Source: Puffinus mauretanicus
Lineage: Eukaryota > Chordata > Aves > Procellariiformes > Procellariidae
Assembly (NCBI GenBank): GCA_023333565.1
Contig: JAJKFH010001810.1
Coordinates: 1,054,001-1,118,000, forward strand
Direction of reading: 5' to 3'
Length of the DNA: 64,000 bases
In this document: piece by piece, positions 1 to 11,240 of the stretch
Layout: every line of letters begins with the position of its first letter
Numbering within the stretch: position 1 is the stretch's first letter
Position numbers and translations under genes: made by a program
The notes under the pieces: generated by a model
The model's input: the letters and a program-made list of their open reading frames with translations, nothing else
Databases searched by the model: none
Told to the model about the DNA's origin: nothing

Positions 1-3000
1 CTTTAATTTTGCCTTTAAAGAGTGAAGTCTTTGGAGTTAAAATTGTCTTCTGCTGCTGTTTATCACATACAACGGGGGCGTCATCCCAGTTGAGACCTTT
101 TCATTCTGAATCATTTTTTTCAGGCAGTTAAATAATTTGTTTGGTATATGAACTTATCAAAAGCCTAAACTTAAATGTTTAAGACCATCCAACCCACTGT
201 TCTATATATAAATCAACGTAAGAAGTGTTTTTCACTAAATTGTGCATGGTAGGTGGTTGCTCTTTTAAGATTTGGGGATAGGTCAGAATTTGCTGAACCT
301 AATTTGTCATGAAAGATGTAGATAGAATTAACACGATATCTATGGAAAACCTAAACCTGGGGTTCTTGTCTCTTTTTTTTTATTATTATTTTTTAGTATA
401 TCACCAATGAAGTATCTGGCTGTAATATATTTAAGATGAAGCCTTTTTTAGTGTTAGGAAGGACTGCAAAATTTAATTCTGATTAGTGAATATTTTTTGC
501 CTTACGCAATTGAAGTTAAAACATTCAACAATCCTTTTGCCTTTGAGAAATGTCAGAATTACAGTCGGCTCCATTCCTCTCGTTCTGTGGCTTCCATGTG
601 AACGGAGGTCATGCCACCATTCACTGTGGTGACTTGCTCCGATTTTAAGGTCAGATGAAGACTTGTGCAGAACCTTGGCCATCGGTGGCCAAATGTATTT
701 ATAATCTTTCACATTCCTCTGGTCTTAGATGGAGAGTCATTACTGAAGGAAGCTATGATGAATCATAATCTGTTGACATTTGATGTGGTCTGGAAGGAAC
801 GTTGGGGAACTGGCTGGAGTGGTGAATTAGTCTTGATCTATGGCTGATACCACCTGAATTTGGTAAATAATCAGCCTGGGGCCAGCACATGACTCCTATT
901 AGCATTCCGTACCTGGATTAAGGCTTACAGTAAGCGCATTGAGCACGCTGTACATTTGCCTTAGTTGGGTTTTTATATAAACAGAGCTCTAGAAACGGCA
1001 CAAAACCCACGGTCCGTAGGGGGACAGCCACTGGCACAGCTGTTTGGTGAGCTTTTGGGGTGGAGAAATCACTGCAGTTGCACAGTTTACCAGGCATGCC
1101 ATGCTTATCTAAATAATAAGGTTATAGCAAGTAATTAAGTTCTTATTCCAAAGTTGTAATTACTGTTTAAGCACCAAATTATTCCCACGTGGCACAAAGA
1201 GTTATGGATATGAACAGTTCTGAATTTTCTTCATTTTCAGCAACTGTGAGTTCTTTTGTAAGTCTGCCCTGTACTGCTTAGTGCACAGGCTTATATTAGG
1301 TCAGATTTTGGAATATAGTGTCTTTCACTGCGGGAAATAAGCAGCATAGAAGGAACTTACAATTTCAGGAAAATTGAGGCTTACAGTACAAAGTAGTGTT
1401 TTATACTGCAAACTGAAAGACAGCACATGAATAATTGACTGGACGCTGAGATTCAGGTCCAGTTTCACACCCACATCTTTTTTGTGGGTAACATAGCTTT
1501 AAAAAAAAAAAAGAAATAACTTAAATGCTGTGCAGTCTGAGTTCACACCATACTGATTATAGTCTGTTTGCTTAGACGATAAGCTCCTTAAGATACAGGC
1601 TTTTTCTTCACACAGCAGCTACCATTATGGGGCCCTGATCTCAGAGGGTTTTTGTGCAAGCAGTGTGGTACAATCGGTAATGATATCTGAATAGCAGGAC
1701 TACTTAGTAAACTCCTTCCCTCCATGACACTATAAAATACTTTTTGCTGGAAGTCTTCTATATATAGAACTGTGAAGTGTCTAAAAATGGGCTCAGAAAC
1801 TGCCCTGTGTGGGTGTGGAGTGTCCCCATTGATTTTCTTTTCAGCTGGAATGCACCTGGTTGGTTTAGCCCTGGCTGATTTAGGCTTTTTTTCCTGTGAC
1901 TGAATCTTTGTTTGGAAAGTTAATATAACTGTTTAATTACAGTTTGTAGTTCAGTAGTTTGTTCTTGACTATATATCAGAAGTTACATAGATGATAACAG
2001 TGGTAGGATGCTAAAAGGGATGGCTAATTATCTACGCTATTTCTAAAATGAAGTTTTCTAAATGGCTAATTTATTAGCAGCACTTTAAAGCATTCTTCTT
2101 GAAATAAAAAATAAATCTGCTCATGAAGGCTGTCTCCAGGCAAAAATGCCTATCAAATTTAAATGTGGTATGTCAGTGAATCAAAAGAATATACTCCTAA
2201 TCCTAACACCCAGCATTTTAGGAAAGTAATGGGAGCTAAGGGTACATACAATATTTGAGGACTGGTCCTTAATTAGAAGTTTTTATATCCAAAGTTTCAT
2301 TCTTGGATAGACTGCATTTCTATGAAAGTTAGCTAATGTGGTTAGGTTTTTAACACATGGCAATTTATTCATATACAATCTTTATTTTACTCTAATATAT
2401 TTAAAATAATTTAAAAATAGGAAGGACTGTATAGTTTGTTTTAAATCTCTTGATGTTGTTTTAGATATAAAAATAATGAGGCAGATGAAATTAATTTATT
2501 TCTGCTTCAGCACCCTCTGTGGTTTCTCCTTCAGTGGGTAAGTCAGTCTTACATTGTGCAATCCGTGTTTAAGCAATCAATCACACCTGCACAGTTCAGC
2601 ACCTCTACAGAGTAAAAAGTTCTTTTAATATTCTGCTCTACAGCAGGTATCTCGCCCCTGGATCACTGGCAAGTGGTATCTAGTTTTGGGGCAACACGTG
2701 GGAAATTTGGTAGAGTTAAAACCTTGTTCTCGCTTTTCTTATCTGTAGGGACCTTTCCTGCTCCCGTCAAAGTGAAGAGGAGTCACTCACTTAACTTCAG
2801 GCAGAGTGTGTTTGGCTGTTCCTAGCTTTTAGTTCCTCATTGTACTGTTTTATTTTGGAGAGAGCAAACAAACTTTGGAAATAGTAATCACAAAAAAACC
2901 CACATGTTTTATTTTTTCTGAGAATTAGTTAGGTATTTCTATCTGCCAGGTTAAAAAATTGAAATACACTGTTAGACCTAATGGATAAATTTGATACGTC

Positions 3001-4773
3001 AAGAAAGAGTTCAAATTACCAAAAAATTAATAGGCAGCATCTGTGCCATTGTACTGGTGCCTCTGATGGGAGAGAGGCTCTAATGGTGAAAGAATTGGCA
3101 TACACTTTTTCTGTGAAAGGGGAAAAAAATGCCTTTTGTAATAGTGGAATTGTTGTAGTTTGTGATTATCCAAAGTTATACAAGAGGCAGGATTTTTAGG
3201 GAGAGATTGTCAGCCAATTATTATACCTATTTAAAAAAAAAAAGTGTTAGCCATACTTTGGGCACACGGATTCTTCCTCAGGTCTGGTTTCTTTTTGTAT
3301 ATTTTAATTTTTTTTAGCATGGAAAGCAAAAATGTGAAGTCTTCCTGTATATATTGAACTTTTCAGTTTTTTCTTTTTTCATTTTGTGAAATGAGAACCT
3401 CATACTTGGTAAAAGGACAGCAAGCCAGTGTGTGAAGAAAAATGCCCACCCCTTCCTCTCCAAGATTCACATCCCAGAGGGTCCTGAGAGTTCTCGGTTT
3501 CTCAGAGCTGTATAAGGCTTGGCAGCTTTTAGTCCCATCTAGCGAAACTCATTGCAGTATGAAGTCATCCATAGAGGCATTGTGTTTGCGCTTCAAGAGA
3601 CAGGGGTTTATATTCTGTAAAATATGAAGAAAGTATTTAGCAATTCAAGGTAATGAAAGAGCAGCCAATTAGTTGCTGTGTAAGCTGACTACGTGGATGG
3701 TGCCTGGAGAGAATTCCCACTGCTCTCTCTGCACCTGCATTGCAGTAGTACCTAGACATATATTTTTAATTGCTTTCCTCTAAGAATCCCCTTTGGTCAC
3801 TACCGAAAGCAGGACTCCAGGTGATACAGGCAATTGATATAATTTGGTATGATAGGTGTTTTACTCTTAGGTTATTTACCTAAGTAAATAGTGGAGAAAC
3901 ATGACAAAATGAATGATACAAATAAACAAACAAAAAACATTCAAAATATGCACTAACTTAACAATGCACGTGACCAGACAAATCTAGACAAGAAAGAGTC
4001 CAGCTGTACAAAACAGAAGTGTCCTTTGTGATGAGAGATGACCAACACATGTTGGGTGTGCTATGATTTTGAGAACAATCATTCTATTTTTGGACTCTTG
4101 TGACCAACTATGGCACAATACCTCTGAGGAAAGGCTATTACAGTACTACCCATTATTTCAGCTATACTTAACATTCTACTAGCATTTGCATGATAAATCT
4201 ATTTCTAAAGGCTACAAGGAGGCGGTAAATGTTCATTCAGCAACAAAGACAGCTGCAATTAGCCATTTAAAAAAATTAGAAATAGAAGCAGAAGTTCACA
4301 AAAACAGTCTTGGATTCTGGCACTTGTATACAGGAATTCAAAAAGTACAAGCATTGCAGGGATGGGACGTGCCCCTGGTGTGGGTCTCTACAGAACATAG
4401 AGCAATGGCTCTGTCTACCCTGTTCTGCAAGAAAGCTGCAGAGTTCCCTTTAAGACCCTAAATCTCTGATTATCCAAGCTCTCTGAGCCATGAGAAGTCC
4501 CAGCTGGAGTGCCATGAGTGATCTGTGAGGACCAAGCAATCGGTTTGAATGACCAAAATTGCCTGGAAGAGCCTGATTTCTATGAGGCTGAAAGACGGGT
4601 GCCATCACCCTCCCCCCTGTGTCTTTACATTTTCTTGTTGGTCTTCTTCAAGACCTCGCTTGGCACAGGTGACCCAGTGTCAAGTGGTCCCAGAGGACAC
4701 CCGTGTCTCTTTTTCACATGGGAAGAGTACACCTGGCTCCAACAACTTTGCTAAAGCCTCATTTGTGTAATGA
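1..4773. other. AT-rich non-coding stretch, no gene recognised
   Basis: Both strands were read for repeats, RNA genes and exon-like frames. The open frames are short (at most about 90 codons), look like chance translations and show no known domain. Short A or T runs occur (for example near 1,501 and 3,231). A 27-base segment at 2511-2537 is framed by good splice-like sequences, but such pairs occur by chance at this scale. I see nothing else to annotate. Confidence 0.6.
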
Positions 4774-6297
4774 ACTCATTGCCTGGGAATATCCCAGCAG
4801 ATTGGTCACCAGCCTTACGATAAGGCAGAAAAGCTGGAAGAGGTTACAGCGTGGTTAAGGACAGCTGCCCTTGCTCATGGATGGTAACTGCTTCTACTTT
4901 GAGTATAAGGTTTTATAGCACTAACTGGTTTTGCCATTCAGTTCATGCTTTTACATCAGGCTGCCCGTGAGGTGGAGAAGAGCATCGCTCATCTCTCTGG
5001 AGGATCCCTCTGGTGAGGACAGAAGTGAAACATCTGGTATGTCCACATAGGTTCAGTCCTTCTCTCACCGCTGGCAAGTTTGCAGTGCCCTGAGGCATGC
5101 GCTAGTCAAGATCATGCCACCGGAGTGAGGGACCAACCCCTCCCCAGAAACATGGTTAGCTCTTTCTTGGCACGATCCTCATCCTGAAACAGGCACCACT
5201 TATGCCTGAAACGCTCCAGCCTGTAGTCCTTGCCTTGGGACAGCCAGTCCTCCTCTTCCTCCTTCTGCCAGCAGGCCCCAGCTCACAGACAGGACTCAAC
5301 TATTCGTCTTCAGGCCATCACCACTCGGCAGTTGGCGATGAGCCCTCTGACTGAATCGCGCTGATGCGGAGGAGGGCTTCTTCCAGGCGCCCAGCCCACA
5401 TCCTGCAGAAGAAAGTTCTTCCTTCCTACTGGACAGCGAGCAGGATTTGGACATTGGTGAGTCTGTTTTGGGACCTCTTGAGTTTGGGAGAGGGAGGATA
5501 AGTTGAGGTACCTCTAGGTAATTTTGAAGGGAACGGCTCTGAGGCTGTAGTGTCTGTAGTAAAGCCAGGCAGGGACAAGGACAAGCCGAGCTCAGAGAAC
5601 TGGATCTTCTGTGTGATCTGGACCTAGCACCTTACAAGTTTCTTTCCTCAGAGGAAGAGCAGGTTGTTCAGCCTGTCTAGAAGAAAATGCATCTGCTCAG
5701 CTACTGCCTGTGTGAGAGTCTGACCCATCTCTGGTCAGAACAGTCAGTCAGGAGTGACAGCCGTGTCCCGTGCTTTCTTCACAGAGTCATCAGGCAAAGT
5801 GGCTCGGTGCGATGGATTTTTCTGTCTCCCACTACTTCTCCAGCAGAAGTCCAGGCTGCAGAGGGCACACCAGCCGTGTAACATCCCAGGTCTCCAGGCT
5901 CCAGCAGGCCGGTACGGTGGCCAGCAGGCCATAGCGAAGCTCACCAAGAGGAAGGATAAGCAGGAGGCATAGCTGCAGCAGGACTGTGTAGAGCAGAGGT
6001 TTGGTGCACCTGGGAGCCCCTGAGGTAGAACAACCTGGTGGGGAATGAGGAGTTGCAGACTGAGAGCTTGACTGCCAGGACACTTCCTGGGGAACTCCAT
6101 AACCACCTCTCACGTGGAGACAGCCAGGCATCCCACGCCACTTCCAAGCAGAGAAAGTACCTGGTCTGCTGGCTGACTTTGTGAGCTTTTGTATTCGCAA
6201 GCCTGGGAAGTCCACTCAAATGGCTGCATCGATGGGTGATGCAGCTTTGGAAGGGGTACCTGCACACTCATCGATACCGGTAGTGGGATGTTCATAG
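4774..6297 (+). other. Interrupted protein-like open frames of unknown origin (possible decayed retrocopy)
   Basis: This GC-richer stretch shows a series of open runs on the plus strand. One frame is open at 4925-5047, 5198-5338, 5351-5503 and 5543-5677, broken by stops between the runs. Another frame is open at 4774-4884 and 6103-6294. Some peptides look natural, such as HQPYDKAEKLEEVTAW, FLLDSEQDLDIGESVLGPL and LCDLDLAPYKFLSSEEEQ, which are acidic and Ser/Pro-rich like the disordered part of a nuclear protein. I do not recognise a family. The frame from 4925 to 5677 holds about nine internal stops in 251 codons, close to chance for this composition, and minus-strand frames of 108-127 codons also lie here. 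Low TA content may therefore explain the openness. A decayed processed pseudogene is possible but unproven. Confidence 0.2.
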
Positions 6298-9200
6298 CCT
6301 TTGGTGTGACTGAAGGTCACAGTATTCTCTCTTTTAATGGTGGTGGTTGTTGTCTTTGACTTTGGCATTTGGAGGAGATGCCCTGTCACGAACTGGTAAT
6401 TCTAATTAAGGTTGGACACATTCTAATGTAATGAGGAAATGGACAGACTCACAGACCATTATCGTAGCACAGAGAAGACTAGAAAGCTTTGTAATTTGTT
6501 TAGCGCATTTCAACAGACATATGCTGGTGCTACAGGTATAATTTTTTTATGAGGTTACCCTTGAGAACATGGAATATTTTTGTTCTCTTTCTCTCTGTAA
6601 TCAGCCAGAGGGATAAAACCCAAGCAGAGCTCCTCGGTGCACGTAGTTTTTCTGAACTTGCGGCCTTGCTCGCTAAGTGTGGCCAGTTTCCCAGTCTTGT
6701 GTGGCAGGACTGTGCCTGATCTCATCTGGTCCTAGTGAACAAGGGTAGCCTGTATGAAAATCTATGTATGGGGCAATTCTACTTGTGGACTCCGAGTGTG
6801 CTGCCCGCAACAGGAACAGCTGTCCCATTTCGAAATGTCTTCTTTTTTTGCTTATCAGTGTCCTGTTGTGGTAGGTAGTCCATGGACTTAAATATTGGTT
6901 GGCTTTCAGGTCTACTGCTTGCCAGCGGCTTTTCAGTATAAGGTTAATACAGTTGCCTCGCACTTGTCAAACCGGAAAACAAATGTGATTACAAATAAAG
7001 TTTTTTTTGCACCGTACAGTGTGTGACTGTTCTCTGTACTCGGTGTCCTTTGGGAAGACTCTGAGCTTTATGACTGCCTCAGCCATCCTACGGAGTTTAA
7101 ATGCCACTTGTCCCAGGGTTGGGGGACAGTTTTGGCATGAACTGTTAGTTTCTTACAGAGACAAATGGGGAATTTGGCATGGACTGGGGGGACCTGACTC
7201 TGCAGCAAAGCTGCTGTACTGAGGAAAGAGGCAAATGTTGGCAAATGCGTGACTGGTATTTTCTGGGCAAACCTGTGGACTTGGCAGGCATCTGGGACAT
7301 TTGCTGCTGCTCCTTATGTTGAGTGCTGAGCAATTCTGTAGTTCCCCACAACCCTTGGGATGGATCAAGCTTCCCTAAGTCATAGCTACAGAGTTCAAAC
7401 AAGAATAAGTTATTTTCCTACATTAAAAAAAATGCTTTGGATGAGCAGACATAGGGAACTTTGACATTGGTTAACTCTTAACAAAGCTGCTGTCCATTTT
7501 CATGGCAGTTAGAGGAAGAACAGTCTGTTGTCTCCAAGTATTCTCCAGACAGTGATAGTCTGTATCTGGCTGTATCAGAAAGACAAATGTGAAAAAATAG
7601 TCAAAGAACTGTTTAAAAGACCAAAACAGGAGTTTGAAAGGATTGGAAAAAGATGTGAGCCTGAAGTTGCAAAATAAAGCTGATGCACCATGCTGGCATA
7701 GGGGGATCTTGGCAGTGGACAGGAGGCTTTGCAGCTCACCATTGTTTGCAGGTGCTGTGTTACTAGGGCTGTGTCCAGGGTTGCTGCTGGGCAAGGACTG
7801 GAGCACCTCATCCTCAGGCAGCCCCAACGTGATTTTTAAGGGCTCCCCATTGTCTTTGCGTATATTTGCATCAAGCCCAGCTCATAGGTGCTGCCATTCA
7901 GCAGAAGCTGAGGACTGTTTGAAACTCCTGGGCACTGTGGTGACTGGAAAGGATCATACATGCTGGAAAGGAGCATGCAGATCGCTTTGCCAGTGACGAA
8001 TGCAAGTACTTGCACTCTCACATTGGGGGAGTTTCTGTTCTGTGGCAGGGACAAGGTACCAGCATGTCCCAGGAAGTACATGCTGGAGCTCTGAACATGT
8101 GTGAGAAGTACATGGTTTTACCTGTGGAGTTCGTGCATCACCATGGAGATCTCTGAAGCCTGAGAGCATGGTGGGATTATATCCCTTATCATCATAATGA
8201 TCATGTTTTTCCTCCAGTAGCATTGAAGGGGAAAATATATCACATTTGGACCCTTGCTCATTACTGCGTCTCTTGGCTCTGCACATCTTCAGTGGGGAAC
8301 TACAATCAGTACAGCAATGGCCTTGCAAGCCTGACAGATCTGCTGACGATGTAGGAGTTTAGAGGCCCTTAAAATAAAGCCTGTCACTGCAACGCTGACG
8401 ATTTTCCATTTGCTTGGCCCTCCTTGGAGCCTTTAGCTCCCTGCTGCTTTTACTGAACCTTGCAAGTATTCACCTGCCACAGCATGGCAATGCAGCCAGG
8501 TCAGGGTGAAGGCAGGAGGGCACCAACAAACTGCGCCCTTCTTGGTGGATAATGTGATTACCTGTGAAACAGGTGGGTGCTAAGAGAGCTGGGTGGAGCA
8601 TGTGAAATTGTGGAGTATCTGGGCATCCTGAGTGTCTCCCCTCTTTGATGTAGCACTGGGACGCAGAACACAAGGTCAGTAGTGTAGGCACAAGCGGGCA
8701 ATTGTAACCTGCAGCTCTCCCCGAAGGTCCTTGGGAGGTGGCACCCACCAGCGCAGTGCAGGTCCAGGCAGTTCACCCCTGGTGTTTTATTGGACTCTTT
8801 AATAATTCAGGTTTAGTAAGAGTGGTAGAAATTTTAGAGAACTAGGTAGATAGTAGGTTTTGTTACTTTTTCTGTGGCAGATTTCTTAAGGCAAAGCGAC
8901 TTAGGCAAGATCACACAGAGCGTGGCCTCGCCTGTGCTTTGTGTGCTGAGCAGAACATTCACCCCGTCCTGCTGCAGTTGTGCACAGTTCGTGTCCGGAG
9001 GGAACAAATGAACCCCCGTGCTCTCCCGGGAGGGGGAAGGGAGTTGTGGATTCTCTCTGGGGATTCGGTATGCAGTTTACAGTCGTGAGTCTTTTAAGTC
9101 TTGAGAATAATCCTGAGGTGCGTAGGGCCAAAATGGAGCCTAAAGAGTTTCAGCTGGGATGGGGATGGGGTGGGGGTTGTCAGTTTAATGTTCTCAGGGT

Positions 9201-11084
9201 GTTCAGTTAGACCCAACTCTTCCAGTTTCTTGTTGAATGCCTTAAACATTACTTTATGTTAAATATGTAATACTTGCCTGTATATTACAGATGGGTAATA
9301 GATGTCTTTATATATAAAGTCTTTTCTTCCTTTGAAAGGAAGTGGCTCTGTTTTTTCAACTGGCCTGAACACGGTATCTTTGGGGCACAGTAGGTAACCT
9401 TAGAGCAAGCTAACAAATTACACACCTATGGGGATGTAAGCTCCTGAGTCTGAACTATTGCCAGCAAAGGCACTAGCTAATTCTGCTGAGGCAGTGTGGT
9501 GGCGACTTCAGATGTGTGCAGTCTAGAGACCTCTAGATGCTGTTTGGGTTTCCCGGTGTAAAGTAAGATGCCTGTCAGAGCTCAGGAGGCTGTGCAGCTA
9601 AATAGGGTTTCCGTGGCTTGTTCACTTGGATTTATTAAATTGCCTGTCTGTAGAGAGTGGGTAGTAGGACTCCTGTACTTGACAAAGGGAGTTTTAAGGA
9701 CAGACTATTAGTAACTGTTGAGTGTTTATGTAGAGCCTTGCTTATTAATGTCTTCTTAAATGTAAGAGTGTCCAAATACTTACTTGGTTTTTATAGATGA
9801 TTATAAAAATGTACTTACAGAAAACATTGGTAGGGGGCCAACTCTGAGACCTTTGTGTAGTGTGGCTGTAGTATCAGACCAATAGTTTTTTTCAGAAGAG
9901 AAGGAAAAAATTCTGGCCAAATTCGTACAAGATAATTACTATGAAAATAGCAAAAAATCTTGGGCTTAAATATAGGGATAGTGATATTTTACAGAGCTAA
10001 TGACTGTTCTTTACAGCTAATTTTTCTAATCAAAATCTAGACTCAGAAGGGGAAAAGAGGGACAAAAACCTGGACACTGGTACAAACCAAAAACTAACTT
10101 TTAGGTTAAAATTCCTACAGTCTCATTGTACTCAGTAATACAATAGTCTAGATCTACTGTTTTTCCTGGGTTTGTAAGTGCCCTTTGGAAAGTACCTAAA
10201 TATGGTTCAGATAATTTACCGCAACAGTTCTGATAATTTGCTGGGTAAATATTCTGTGTCTGGAAATTTCCGTACAAGGTAGTTTAGCTGCAACCATGAA
10301 GAATTAGGGAGCAAGGAGTTTACACCTCTAGTCTGTAAGAAGTTTATGAACTATAATAGAATCTTAATCAGACTCTATAAATCAGAATGCTTAAAAGTGA
10401 GAAAGATTTTCCCTTCTTTTAGATGCCCCAACTAAACCCACCTTAGGCAGCCTCAAGGCACAGCATGAAATGGGAGCTGCCTCAGGTACTGAGTTATATT
10501 TACTTTTAAAACACATCCATAAAGAGTACTATAGAAGATCCTCCATTTATGCTAAAAAGGAAAAACTGCCCAAAGTTAAGGCTCAGTGGGAGATCTTACC
10601 TAGGGTACACTCAGAGACAAAACTTCCATCTCATTGCCCAGTGACCCTGATACTACCAGGTGCTGAATACCTTCAAGTTCCTTTGCTGTCAGTGGGAAGA
10701 GACTTACACCTCTCAAGATCAGGCGTTGGTCTTTGGTATTTGCACACTCGTGCTGTCACTATATGTGCAATGGGGTGGATGCTTATGTTGGTGCCAAAAG
10801 ACTGACACTGCAGGTATCATGGAAATACTCATGATAGAGGCTGAAGGAGCTTTTGCTTTGCTTACAGGGTAGGAAAAGCTTTAGAGCTTCTCTGGTATTT
10901 CCTTTTGAGATATCATACTAATAATTATGGCTTTCTGTTTCTTACCGAGCTTAATGTTTTCTAGCTTGCAGCTGAGTCACTGGTGCTAGTTATCTCTTCG
11001 AGACTAGAGACTCCTCCCCCCCATCTCTTCTTCCCTCAAAGAAGAGAATTCGTAGCCTCCAGTCACCCCAAGTGTTGTGATCCC
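6298..11084. other. Non-coding stretch, no gene recognised
   Basis: The GC content stays moderately high to about 9.2 kb and then falls. AATAAA motifs occur at about 6,995 and 8,372 but have no coding sequence upstream that I can support. Frames on both strands (for example 7634-7996 plus and 7954-8328 minus) overlap each other and match no family I know. No transposon ends were found. Confidence 0.5.
9306..9342. repeat. Two adjacent short palindromes
   Basis: Positions 9306-9319 form a perfect 14-base palindrome (CTTTATATATAAAG). Positions 9326-9342 form an 8-by-8 hairpin with one central base (CTTCCTTT-G-AAAGGAAG). They are separated by six bases. No function is known; this is a structural observation only. 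Confidence 0.6.
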
Positions 11085-11240
11085 CTGGTCCCTGCAGTGT
11101 CCCCATTCCCCCGGAGCCTCCTGTGCTGCAGACCCCGGGGGTCTCCGCCTGCCCGCGCTGCCCGCTCTCCCCCGGCGGGCGCAGGCTCTGCAGCTTGCCC
11201 AGGGTACCGGTGCCCGAAAAAGGGACTAGAGGCGTTGGTC
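11085..11240. other. Short GC- and CpG-dense patch
   Basis: About 150 bases stand out from AT-rich surroundings by high GC and roughly ten CpG dinucleotides, with runs of C and G around 11,130-11,190. It is too short for a standard CpG island call. It could be the remnant of a GC-rich exon, a promoter fragment or a transposon piece. No open frame here is recognisable. Confidence 0.35.

Noticed and set aside
2511..2537. 27-base microexon-like segment between TTTCTGCTTCAG and GTAAGT
   Set aside because: Both splice-like signals are good and the length is a multiple of three, but a similar pair occurs near 1243-1260, showing that such pairs arise by chance here.
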